Shown in pieces: positions 47,019 to 55,756 of a stretch of DNA of 64,000 nt (positions are counted from its first letter, which is position 1; each line of letters begins with the position of its first letter). Origin of the DNA: Alphaproteobacteria bacterium. Lineage in GTDB: Bacteria; Pseudomonadota; Alphaproteobacteria; UBA8366. The translations under genes and the position numbers were made by a program. The notes beneath the pieces were generated by a model. The model had not been told where the DNA came from and searched no databases. It saw only the letters and a program-made list of their open reading frames with translations. The stretch covers positions 1 through 64,000 of the forward strand of contig JAJFJD010000041.1 of assembly GCA_021774335.1 (NCBI GenBank), read 5' to 3'.

Positions 47019-48110
47019 CTAATTCTCACGAACGAGGACACAGTGATCGGGATGGATCAACACGTTGACCGGATCACCGGTCCCGTAACGGTTACCCGGC
47101 GGCGTGATTGTGCGCAAAACGCAGTTCTCGCCGATGCGAATTTGGTAATCAAGGAGTTCGCCGAAGTAGAAGCATTCCTCGACGGTTCCCGGATACACAT
47201 GATACCCGTCCTCCCCCACTCCGGCGCCGTTCTGCGTAGGTTTGCGGAGAAGAATGTCATGCGGGCGCAGCGATATCGAAACGTCCTGCTCGGCAACTAT
47301 TTGGGCCTGCGTGGCAATCGGGAGGACAATACCGTTCTCCAGATCGAAGCGATCAGATCCCGAAAGATGTCCGGATAAAAGATTCGTGGTACCGACAAAG
47401 TCGGCGACGAACCGTGTCTCTGGCCGTTCATAAATTTCGCTCGGAGTACCGAGTTGCTCGATCTTCCCATGATTCATGACGCAGATGCGGTCGGCGATCA
47501 CCATCGCCTCGGATTGATCATGCGTCACATAAACCGACGTAAATTGGAACTCGTCGTGAAGGCGCCGAATTTCAAACCGCATTTCTTCGCGGAGATTGGC
47601 GTCCAGATTACTGAGCGGTTCGTCCAACAGCAAAATTTCCGGCTCGACCACCAATGCGCGGGCCAGCGCGACCCGTTGCTGTTGCCCGCCGGACAATTCG
47701 CCGGGATAGCGTTCCGCAAGATGATCGAGTTGGACCACGCCGAGCATCTTCTTCACCTTCTCGGCTGCCTCGCCACCGTTCACGCCCCGGTATTTCAGGC
47801 CATAGGCGACGTTCTGATAAATCGTCTTGTGCGGCCAGATGGCGTAACTTTGGAATATCATCGACATGTGGCGACGTTCCGGCGGCAGGGAGAATTTAGG
47901 AGAGGCGATGACCTCCCCGCCAACCTGGATGGAGCCGGTGTCCGGCTCGATGAATCCCGCGACAAGACGCAGGGTCGTCGTCTTACCGCACCCCGACGGC
48001 CCAAGAAGCGCTACCAGTTCCCCATGCTCGATCTGAAGACTGATATCGTCGAGCGCGGGAGTTTCGCCATCGTAAGATTTCGTGAGATTCCTGATTTCCA
48101 GAGTAGCCAT
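47019..48110 (-). CDS. ABC transporter ATP-binding protein (iron/polyamine type)
   Basis: 363 residues. Walker A LLGPSGCGKTT at about 36-46, signature LSGGQQQRVALARALVVEP, Walker B ILLLDEPLSNLD; a C-terminal TOBE domain (about 270-355) is typical of Fe3+, spermidine/putrescine and related importers. ATG 48110 follows AGGAT and lies two bases after the permease gene. Last gene of the importer operon. Confidence 0.93.
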   Translation of the reverse strand: MATLEIRNLTKSYDGETPALDDISLQIEHGELVALLGPSGCGKTTTLRLVAGFIEPDTGSIQVGGEVIASPKFSLPPERRHMSMIFQSYAIWPHKTIYQNVAYGLKYRGVNGGEAAEKVKKMLGVVQLDHLAERYPGELSGGQQQRVALARALVVEPEILLLDEPLSNLDANLREEMRFEIRRLHDEFQFTSVYVTHDQSEAMVIADRICVMNHGKIEQLGTPSEIYERPETRFVADFVGTTNLLSGHLSGSDRFDLENGIVLPIATQAQIVAEQDVSISLRPHDILLRKPTQNGAGVGEDGYHVYPGTVEECFYFGELLDYQIRIGENCVLRTITPPGNRYGTGDPVNVLIHPDHCVLVREN

Positions 48111-48112
48111 TC

Positions 48113-49843
48113 TTATCCTCGCAAGAAATCGCGGCCGACAATTCGATACGCGAGCATGACAACAACCAAAGTGATGAGCATCAGCAACACGCCAAGCGCG
48201 GAGACGATATCGAGCCGGCCTTCCTCATAGAAATCCAAGATCACAACCGAAATCACTTTGGTTTTCGTGGTCCACAACAGTACCGAGGAACTGAGTTCAC
48301 GGATCGACGGCATGAAAATCAGAATCCACGACGCAATCAATCCGGCGCGGAACAACGGTATGGTAATACCGGCAAAGACCGCGAGCCGGTTGGCCCCTAG
48401 GATACGCGCGCCTTCCTCCAACTCCGGGTGGATACTCATCAGGGCAGCGTTGCTGGTCTGAAAAGCAATCGGAAGGTATTTCGTGACATAGGCGATAAAC
48501 AGGATCCAGAGCGTGCCGTACAGGACGATGGGTTCGCGCGTGTAGGCGGCGAAAAGACCGATCGCCAGAACGATGCCCGGGATCGCGATGGGTACGGTGG
48601 CCAGGAAACTCATCAACTGATAGCCGCGCACCAGACGCCGCTGGGAGATATAGGCGATGGTCCCCGCAAGAATGGTTCCCACTGTCGCGGCCATAGCGCC
48701 AAGCAGCAGCGTATTCCAGATCGACAAGCCAACCGCATCGTTCGTCAAGATGAAGCGGTAGTGGTCCAGCGTCAGGTTCGCGAAATGAAATCCGCCGGTA
48801 TAGGTTTTCATCACCGACGTCATGCCAAGTGCAAACGCCGGCAGCAGCAACGAGCAGCCGAGCGGCGCGACGCACAAGGCAAACACGATCCAACGATACC
48901 GGCCAAGTTTTTGCGGGCGGCGGCGTGCGCCCTTGCCGCCGATCGTGGCGTATCCCCGTCGTCCGAGCGCCTTTCGGCGCATCCAGATAAGGCATATCGC
49001 GGCGATGAGCATCGGCAACGCGAACGCCGCCGCCAATCCGACCTGATAGTCGTCCGACTGCATCAGGGCACGAATTTGTGTCGTCATGACATGTTGTCCG
49101 GCCGGAATGGCGAGCATGGCCGGTGTGCTGAAAATAATCATCGCTTCGAGCGAAGCCAGAATAAGACCGGCGAACAACGCCGGTAAGACGAGCGGCAGCG
49201 TCACGCCCACCATCGTTGCCAACGTGCCCGCGCCGGCAATGTTGGAGGCATCCTCCAAATCGGATGAAATATTGTTAAGGCCGGACAGCGCGATGATGAA
49301 AACAAGAGGAATAACGTAAAGCGCCATGACGAAAATCAAGCCCGGCATCGTAAAGATGTTGAACAGATGCGTGTCGGGACTAGCGCCGGTGAACGACCGA
49401 AACATGAGGTTCAGCCAGCCTTCGTTCGGTCCCGCCAGGATGACCCATGCGGAGGCGCCGAGAAAAGGAGGCGTCACGAAAGACAGCAACGCGCCGGTGC
49501 GGATCGCTGCCGCGAACGGGATATCCGTTCGGGCAACGGTCCATGCCATAAGCGAACCGACGACAACGCTGAGAATGCCCACTGATATCGCGACGATGAC
49601 CGTCCAGACAATTGGCATCAGGTAAAGTTTATTGGTGTAGGCTTCGACGAAGTTGCCGATGCCATAACTCCCCTTCACCTCAAGAAGCCCGACCTCTTCC
49701 GGAACGAAGAGGCTCTCCTTGACCAGATAGAAGCTGGGCATGACGATCAGAAGGCCCAACACGATCGCAGCGAAACCCCAAACAATGGCAGTCGCATCGA
49801 AGCGCCGAATACTCGCCATCGTGCGGGACATGATGAGTTCCAT
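48113..49843 (-). CDS. ABC transporter permease, two-domain (FbpB/AfuB type)
   Basis: 576 residues with twelve helices in two homologous halves, each with an EAA-type loop (DLEDASNIAGAGTLATMVGVTLPL and ELEEGARILGANRLAVFAGITIPL). Such fused permeases serve iron(III), phosphonate-like or thiamine-type importers. A GC-rich hairpin lies between it and the binding-protein gene upstream. ATG 49843 follows AAAGG. Confidence 0.92.
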   Translation of the reverse strand: MELIMSRTMASIRRFDATAIVWGFAAIVLGLLIVMPSFYLVKESLFVPEEVGLLEVKGSYGIGNFVEAYTNKLYLMPIVWTVIVAISVGILSVVVGSLMAWTVARTDIPFAAAIRTGALLSFVTPPFLGASAWVILAGPNEGWLNLMFRSFTGASPDTHLFNIFTMPGLIFVMALYVIPLVFIIALSGLNNISSDLEDASNIAGAGTLATMVGVTLPLVLPALFAGLILASLEAMIIFSTPAMLAIPAGQHVMTTQIRALMQSDDYQVGLAAAFALPMLIAAICLIWMRRKALGRRGYATIGGKGARRRPQKLGRYRWIVFALCVAPLGCSLLLPAFALGMTSVMKTYTGGFHFANLTLDHYRFILTNDAVGLSIWNTLLLGAMAATVGTILAGTIAYISQRRLVRGYQLMSFLATVPIAIPGIVLAIGLFAAYTREPIVLYGTLWILFIAYVTKYLPIAFQTSNAALMSIHPELEEGARILGANRLAVFAGITIPLFRAGLIASWILIFMPSIRELSSSVLLWTTKTKVISVVILDFYEEGRLDIVSALGVLLMLITLVVVMLAYRIVGRDFLRG

Positions 49844-49876
49844 GCGGAAACCTTTAAAGAATGAGAGAAGGCGTCA

Positions 49877-49907
49877 GCACGGCGGCGCGTCTCGCCCGCC
49901 GCCGTGC
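49877..49907. terminator. Intra-operon hairpin between binding-protein and permease genes
   Basis: A perfect 11-bp stem (GCACGGCGGCG and CGCCGCCGTGC) with a nine-base loop in the 77 bases between two same-strand genes. There is no T-run on the minus-strand side, so it is more likely an RNA-stabilising or partial-attenuation element that raises binding-protein over permease levels than a full terminator. Confidence 0.6.
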
Positions 49908-49920
49908 CGGTACCGTTAGA

Positions 49921-50943
49921 CTAAACGCCGAATTTCTCTCGAAACGCCTTGCGGAGAGGTTTTCGCATTTTCTTCGCTTCGGCCGGTTCCATGGTCATCA
50001 GCTTAAGCTTGTTGAGCGGTATCTGCGCCGCCGGATATTTCACATCGGGATGACCGACATAGAGCCCGCGGTTGGCCAGAATTTGCTGCGCTTCAAGACT
50101 GAACAGCCAATCCGAAAAGAGCTTCGCTGCGTTCGGATGCGGGGCCTTCTTGAAGATCGCCTGCGGTGACGTGATGAACGGCACACCTTCCTTCGGAGAA
50201 ATCATCACGATCGGCTCGCCCTTCTGCGCCGCCACGAAATTGTTGTAGCTGGCGGAGCCGGACGTCACATGTGATTCGCCGCGTACGATGTAGGTGGTGG
50301 TATCGACCGCTGATTGGACGATCCGCGGCTTCAGGGCCGCCAGCTTGTCCATATACTCCCAGCCGAATTTCTTCACCAGCATCGACATGCCGACACTTAC
50401 CGAACCGCTGTAGCTCGGGTGGGCCTGGACCATCTTTCCGCCGCCCCATTTGGGGTCGAGAAGGTCAAGCCAGCTCGTGGGTACGTCGCCGGCCTTCACC
50501 TTGGTTTTGTTGTAGGCCGGGACATAAGCGAATGCGCGTAGAACGCTCCAATATCCGTCCGCATCCTTGAAGGTCGACGGAAAACGGTCCGCGCCCTTGG
50601 GACGATACTTGATGAGTGCGCCTTCTTTCTGCAGTGATACGAAATGCCCACTGTTCGAGGTATGCAGGATATCCGCTTCGAAAATGTTGGACTTCGCTTC
50701 CTGCAGCCAGCGCTTGAACAATTTGCCCGAACCGCTGCGGTGAAGCACGCAATCGAAGCCTACTTTCTTTGCGTTGAAAGCATTGCAGAGTTCTTGGGCG
50801 ATCGGCAATGCGATCGAGGAATACCAAACAACCTTGCCTTCCTTCTTCGCGGCGGCAAGGTCGCCGGCGGCCCAGGCCGATGTGGTCGCGAACGCCGCGA
50901 TGGCGCAAGCAGCGACTGAACTTTTTATCAATTTGCTGATCAT
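49921..50943 (-). CDS. Extracellular solute-binding protein (Fe3+/polyamine ABC type)
   Basis: 340 residues with a Sec signal peptide (ATTSAWAAGD, cleavage near residue 26). The mature protein resembles type-II periplasmic binding proteins of the AfuA/FbpA and polyamine families (KEGKVVWYSSIALPIAQELCNAFNAKK). The tyrosine pair of true iron-binding FbpA is not obvious, so the ligand may be an organic acid or a metal complex. First gene of the importer operon, divergent from a CoA transferase gene, which points to uptake of a compound that is then activated as a CoA ester. Confidence 0.9.
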   Translation of the reverse strand: MISKLIKSSVAACAIAAFATTSAWAAGDLAAAKKEGKVVWYSSIALPIAQELCNAFNAKKVGFDCVLHRSGSGKLFKRWLQEAKSNIFEADILHTSNSGHFVSLQKEGALIKYRPKGADRFPSTFKDADGYWSVLRAFAYVPAYNKTKVKAGDVPTSWLDLLDPKWGGGKMVQAHPSYSGSVSVGMSMLVKKFGWEYMDKLAALKPRIVQSAVDTTTYIVRGESHVTSGSASYNNFVAAQKGEPIVMISPKEGVPFITSPQAIFKKAPHPNAAKLFSDWLFSLEAQQILANRGLYVGHPDVKYPAAQIPLNKLKLMTMEPAEAKKMRKPLRKAFREKFGV

Positions 50944-51223
50944 GGGTTCCTCCCTAGAGAATCCGGCCCTTGGCCAGACTCGTATTGTTTTTCAGGGTGA
51001 CGGATAACCGCTTTAAACCGTAGATCGATGGTATCGAACTAAACCATTGGGCACAAACCGGCTCGGACCTGCAACCGGTCGGATCCAGCGAAAACCGAAA
51101 TTCATCCGCCGTTTGCGCGTGCTTTGCCTCCCGGCGATTCCAGGTTCATTATTGAAATCCTGTTCCGATCTGCCCATCGAAGTGGGGCGAAATTCGAAAA
51201 TGCGTCGGGAGATATTTGTCACC

Positions 51224-52408
51224 ATGGCACTCAAACCAGCATCGAAAGCGCTCGCCCGATTCAAGGTTCTCGACCTAACGCGCGCACGGTCCGGACCAAC
51301 GGCGGTTCGTCAACTTGCCGATTGGGGCGCTTCTGTCATCAAGATCGAAATGCCCGGCGACGCACATTATTCCGACCCCGCCGCGCGCCACGGTCCGGAC
51401 TTCCAGAACCTTCACCGCAACAAGCGGTCGATGACGTTGGATCTAAAGAATCCCGACGGCGTGGAAATCTTCAAGCGGATGGCGACCGACGCGGACGTTA
51501 TCGTCGAGAACTACCGGCCCGACGTCAAAACCCGCCTTGGCATCGACTACGAGACCATGAAGGACATCAACCCAAGACTTGTGTACGCCAGCATCTCCGG
51601 GTTTGGCCAGGACGGTCCCTATAGCAAACGGCCCGGGCTCGACCCGATCGTTCAGGGCATGGGCGGTCACATGATGGTCACGGGCGAACCCGGGCGTGGG
51701 CCGATGCGCTCGGGCGCGGCGATCTCGGACGTCACGGCCGGATTGCTCTGCGCGAACGGTGTACTCACTGCTTTGCTGGAACGCGAAGTGTCCGGCGAAG
51801 GACAATGGATCGATACTTCGCTCGTTGAGGCGCTGATATTCCTGCTCGATTTTCAGGCGGCGCGATGGACCATGAAACAGGAGTTGCCGAAACAACTTGG
51901 CAACAATCACCCGACCCATTCTCCGATGGGTGTTTTCAAAACCAAGGATGGACACGTTACCCTGGCGCCCATGCCCGCCATGTGGCCAAAATTTTGCGAA
52001 GCCCTCGGCGCGCCGGCGTTGATCGACAGGGACGATTTCAAAACAGCAGACCTGAGATATCAAAATCGTCCGGATTTGAATGCGGAGGTCGATGCCATCA
52101 CCGCGACCCGCAACACTCAGGACTGGGTTGAATCAATGAATGCCGCCGGGATTCCATGCGGGCCAATTTACGCGCTTGACCAAACCTTTGACGATCCTCA
52201 GATCAAGCATCTTGGAATTGCGCAGACGGTTCAGTCGCCAGAACTCGGGCCAACGACCCTGATTGGTCAGCCCGTGCGATTGAGCCGAACCCCGAACCGC
52301 ATGGAAAGCGCGAGCCCGGCGTTCGGTGAACACACGGCGGAAATTCTCACCGCGATCGGCTATGGCGCCGAAGAGATTGCAAGCCTTCGCGACCGAGGCG
52401 TGATTTAG
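51224..52408 (+). CDS. Family III CoA transferase (CaiB/BaiF)
   Basis: 394 residues, the normal length. FKVLDLTRARSGPTAVRQLADWGASVIKIE is the family start and ISGFGQDGPYSKRPGLDPIVQGMGGHM the usual middle block. ATG 51224 stands 11 bases after GGGAGA; the frame is open upstream to 51047, with an ATG at 51200, but the family begins here. Divergent from the ABC importer and convergent with the MmgE/PrpD gene. Confidence 0.93.
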   Translation: MALKPASKALARFKVLDLTRARSGPTAVRQLADWGASVIKIEMPGDAHYSDPAARHGPDFQNLHRNKRSMTLDLKNPDGVEIFKRMATDADVIVENYRPDVKTRLGIDYETMKDINPRLVYASISGFGQDGPYSKRPGLDPIVQGMGGHMMVTGEPGRGPMRSGAAISDVTAGLLCANGVLTALLEREVSGEGQWIDTSLVEALIFLLDFQAARWTMKQELPKQLGNNHPTHSPMGVFKTKDGHVTLAPMPAMWPKFCEALGAPALIDRDDFKTADLRYQNRPDLNAEVDAITATRNTQDWVESMNAAGIPCGPIYALDQTFDDPQIKHLGIAQTVQSPELGPTTLIGQPVRLSRTPNRMESASPAFGEHTAEILTAIGYGAEEIASLRDRGVI

Positions 52409-52441
52409 GCTCGAATTGGCGACACGCTATTCGATCAGGCC

Positions 52442-53860
52442 TTAGTCGCCACTGGTTAGACAACCGGATAGCTCGCGCAGATCACCGAGTTCTTCCATCC
52501 GCCAAATCAGGTCGATTGCGGTTTCGGTCTTGTCGGTTGGCCAGTCCGCATACGCGGCGCAATCGCGGAACTTCTCCGTCACTTCCGCATCGCTCATAGG
52601 GTTAGCCTTGCTACCCTTCCCGTAATCGGCCCTGGCCGTCAGCGTCCGCCCGTCCTTCAGGTCCATGTCGACGAACGAGGTCACAATAGTGCAGTCCAGT
52701 TCCCTGCCCTCGGCTTCCGTGAATGTGTCGTAAGCCGTGAGATTGATGAGACGTTGCATTTCGGGCTGAGCGACAAATTCCTCGGTGAAATCGGTGAGTC
52801 CCAGTTTCCGTTGCACCAACAGCGCCGCCAGACAGAACTCTAAACTGAACTTCGCCTCCAGCAGCGTTCTGGGGCGATGGCGGAACAGCGTCTTGTGAAT
52901 ATTCTCGCTGGTCCGGACGTGAAGCCGGGTAACCTGATCCGATGATAGGTCATTCTCGGTGGCCAGTTGCAGGACGATGGTCATTGCCGGATGACTGAGC
53001 GCACCGGTGGGCCACGGTTTGAGCCAGACGCCCCGGTCGACGAAGGACCAGGGATTCCCCAGTTTATCCCGCAAACGCGGCTCCTCGTATCCACCGCCCT
53101 CGGCCTGATAGAATCCTCGGGGCGATTCGAGAATAACCGGCGATGCCGTAAATCCCGACCGTGCGAGATCTGCCGCGACGACACCGCACTCAGCCGACCG
53201 TCCGGCCTGCATCGGCTTCATCATGGTGCCGTAATTCGCCTGGAACCCGCAGCTTTGGCTGGCAGCGATACCAAGAGCCATTCGGCCGATTGCAGGTTCG
53301 AGACCGTATAGGTTAGCGACCCCGGCGACGGCCCCCAGCATGCCGCATGTCCCCGTCCCATGAAATCCATTGAGGATATGGTCCACATGCGTCGCGTCGA
53401 ATATCCGGCACGCCGCTTCCACGCCCACGTGATAGGCCGTCAAGAGGTCCTTACCGGAATGCCCGCCGCTCTCGGCCGCGGCAAGCACCGCCGGCAAAAC
53501 CGGGCTCGTTGGATGAACCGCCTGAAAGCGTCCGGTTTCGGCCTGCAGCGTGTCGTCATAATCATCGGCATGCATAGCCGTTCCATTGGCCAGCGCGGCG
53601 AAGCGCGGGGATGCCCGCCGGCCCGTTCCAAGGAGCGAAGCGGTACCGCCCTCGCCCCCAAGCCCGTCGAGGTATGTTCGCAGTATGTTGCTGCTTTCCG
53701 CCCCGGCGCCCGCAATCGAACAGCCCAACCCGTCCAAGATATTCTTCTTGCCGAGCCACATGACGTCGTCGGGAATGTCTTCAAACCGTGTTGTGCTGAT
53801 GAATTCGGCGACATACGCGGTTAAGGAATTATCGGGGCCGCTCTCGATTTCGTCGGTCAT
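52442..53860 (-). CDS. MmgE/PrpD family protein
   Basis: 472 residues covering the all-helical N-terminal and alpha/beta C-terminal domains of the family (2-methylcitrate dehydratase, cis-aconitate decarboxylase, iminodisuccinate epimerase). HADDYDDTLQAETGRFQAVHPTSPVLPA is the conserved active-site stretch with the His-Ala-Asp-Asp motif. No prpB/prpC neighbours, so it need not act on methylcitrate. A role in breakdown of a dicarboxylic or tricarboxylic acid fits the nearby CoA transferase. Confidence 0.92.
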   Translation of the reverse strand: MTDEIESGPDNSLTAYVAEFISTTRFEDIPDDVMWLGKKNILDGLGCSIAGAGAESSNILRTYLDGLGGEGGTASLLGTGRRASPRFAALANGTAMHADDYDDTLQAETGRFQAVHPTSPVLPAVLAAAESGGHSGKDLLTAYHVGVEAACRIFDATHVDHILNGFHGTGTCGMLGAVAGVANLYGLEPAIGRMALGIAASQSCGFQANYGTMMKPMQAGRSAECGVVAADLARSGFTASPVILESPRGFYQAEGGGYEEPRLRDKLGNPWSFVDRGVWLKPWPTGALSHPAMTIVLQLATENDLSSDQVTRLHVRTSENIHKTLFRHRPRTLLEAKFSLEFCLAALLVQRKLGLTDFTEEFVAQPEMQRLINLTAYDTFTEAEGRELDCTIVTSFVDMDLKDGRTLTARADYGKGSKANPMSDAEVTEKFRDCAAYADWPTDKTETAIDLIWRMEELGDLRELSGCLTSGD

Positions 53861-54146
53861 GGGGATCTCCGAGTTTCGACAGCATTGTGCTTGCGAAATG
53901 CAGTCGCTTCCGAACGGGCTGCCGATAAGACAGAGTGCGATTAATCGGCGGCCTTGATCAAATCGCGACGAACGGCGTCAACATCGACCTGTCGAAACCC
54001 AATCCGGAAAGCCGACACCATCGGCACGCCAACTGCCGTGGTCGCCGAAACTCGGTCGTGATCCGTCCGCTACCGTCTGCTGCTGGCTATTAGCAAACGT
54101 CCTGGCGCTCTTTTTCGAAGTCTGATTAACACCCGGGAGCGGACGT

Positions 54147-55058
54147 TCAGGCGGCGAGTGCCGGCAGCGATACCGACCGGCGGAATGCGGGGTCGAAGAT
54201 CTTGGTGCCGAGCACCTGGCAGCGCCGCATCAGACGATGCTCGTCGGGACCGTAGTCCGCTATGCCACGATGCAGGGTGCCAAAGTTGTCCCAAACCACC
54301 ACGTCGCCTTCGGCCCAGGTAAAGGTATGGCGGAAACGCTCCTGAAGCTGATACTCGACCAACCAGGCAATGGTGTCATCGCTTTCCTGCTGCGACATGC
54401 CGACGATGCGCTCCGCATAACCGGGATTTGCGTAAAGTACTTTCCGGCCAGTGATCGGATGGGTCAGGAACAGCGGATGTTCCGCCGGCGGCCGCTGGCG
54501 GCGCTGTTCGTCGGTCATCGGCGCGCGGCCGCTCTTGCGCACTGTGCGCATATATTCCCACAACTTTTCGAAATTATGCACGACCACCGCGTCGGCCAGC
54601 CGGCTCTTCATCTCCTCCGGCAGCGCTTCATAGGCCATATGCATATTCGCGAATTCGGTACCGCCCAGCGTCTTGCCGTCGCGGCGCGGAACCTGAAGGC
54701 AGTAGAGCACGTTCACGAAGCCCATGACCTCGCGATAGGTCATATCCGTATGCCAGTCCTGCCCGGCGTCCGGGAAACCGATATACTCCCCGTCCACCTT
54801 GATATTCGACAGGATGCCGACGCCGGGGCAATCCACATGCTTTGAGGGCTTGGCAACGCCCGCCTGGATGTCGCCGAAACGTTCGGAAAACGCCTTTAAC
54901 TCGACCGATTCCAGCGTCTGTCCCGGAAAGCGGAGATAGCCATTCTTGCCCAGCGCCACCAGCAGTTCGGCAAAGGTATCGTCCGCTATCGGCTGCGCCA
55001 AGTCGAGCCCGTCCACGGTTGCGCCCAGAATGTCGCCGCTCGGCGTAATCGTCAGCAT
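54147..55058 (-). CDS. TauD/TfdA family Fe(II)/2-oxoglutarate dioxygenase
   Basis: 303 residues. The Fe(II) motif HxD is H103-T-D105 (DWHTDMTYR); the distal His is in NFGTLHRGIADY and the 2-oxoglutarate-binding Arg in HRLMRRCQVLG. ATG 55058 follows AGAGGAC by six bases. The family hydroxylates sulfonates, phenoxyacids or amino-acid-like substrates; the substrate here is unknown. Confidence 0.93.
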   Translation of the reverse strand: MLTITPSGDILGATVDGLDLAQPIADDTFAELLVALGKNGYLRFPGQTLESVELKAFSERFGDIQAGVAKPSKHVDCPGVGILSNIKVDGEYIGFPDAGQDWHTDMTYREVMGFVNVLYCLQVPRRDGKTLGGTEFANMHMAYEALPEEMKSRLADAVVVHNFEKLWEYMRTVRKSGRAPMTDEQRRQRPPAEHPLFLTHPITGRKVLYANPGYAERIVGMSQQESDDTIAWLVEYQLQERFRHTFTWAEGDVVVWDNFGTLHRGIADYGPDEHRLMRRCQVLGTKIFDPAFRRSVSLPALAA

Positions 55059-55225
55059 AGGATGTCCTCTTGCAATCGTAAGGTATTCAAGATTTCCAGC
55101 GCTCCAGCACAATCCCCGGCGAGCCCCCGGTTTCGAGCGCCCAGTAAGGCTGAATTATGCGGCGAAACAATGAGGGCTGACAAACGGAGCTTGGGGGATC
55201 GCTCGGCGCTAAATTCCGCCACGCT

Positions 55226-55390
55226 CTACCGTCCCTTCCCCAGCCTTTCCACCGCCGCCGCATCCGTCATGGGCGTGAAGACGTCTAGTTCCTTACCTGC
55301 CAGCATCGCCAGCGCCAGTTCCGCTTCACACCCAGAAGCAGACACGGGCGAACGCGGGTTGTTTCCTGATGCTTTCTCGACACCCAGCAT
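55226..55390 (-). CDS. Possible short reading frame downstream of the AtuA-like pair
   Basis: 54 codons with coding-like composition (ALAMLAGKELDVFTPMTDAAAVERLGKGR end) following the AtuA C-terminal gene in the same frame, separated by its TAG stop and a run of nine C (plus strand 55413-55421). No ribosome binding site before the ATG at 55390. It may be a tiny gene, the remnant of a larger one, or a lost C-terminal extension; I cannot assign a family. Confidence 0.3.
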   Translation of the reverse strand: MLGVEKASGNNPRSPVSASGCEAELALAMLAGKELDVFTPMTDAAAVERLGKGR

Positions 55391-55420
55391 GGAGAACAAA
55401 TCCGGCCGTCGTCCCCCCCC

Positions 55421-55756
55421 CTATGAGCTCGAAGCCAAGTAAGGTGAGTTCACCGGCAGATCGATCGTCAGAATCAAGGTGCTCAGACCCTTGCCGTGCA
55501 TATCCTGGGCCAGTGAACGCGTAACGCCGCCGCCCAAAGCGCCTTCGATGACAAAGTTAAGGGCACGCAATTTCGGCAGTTCGTAACGCGTCACAGGTCC
55601 TTTGACGATATGGGCATAGGCGTCCATTACCCGTTCAGCCGTGAGTTCCCGTTCAAGGATATGCCAGGCTTCATCGTTGTAGGCGACGACGGATACGTTG
55701 GAGGTGTCGCCCTTGTCGCCGGCCCTCCCATGGCCAAGATCGTAGACCCGCACCAT
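55421..55756 (-). CDS. AtuA-like C-terminal ferredoxin-fold domain protein
   Basis: 111 residues matching the small domain found at the C-terminus of AtuA (VRVYDLGHGRAGDKGDTSNVSVVAYNDEAW). In terpene utilisation the two domains are one protein; here they are two overlapping genes (TGATG). ATG 55756 follows GGGAG by seven bases; GTG 55759 is also in frame. Confidence 0.88.
   Translation of the reverse strand: MVRVYDLGHGRAGDKGDTSNVSVVAYNDEAWHILERELTAERVMDAYAHIVKGPVTRYELPKLRALNFVIEGALGGGVTRSLAQDMHGKGLSTLILTIDLPVNSPYLASSS

Noticed and set aside
55062..55442. 126-codon plus-strand frame between the dioxygenase and AtuA genes
   Set aside because: Low-complexity Ser/Ala product; the minus strand of the same region reads more like coding sequence.
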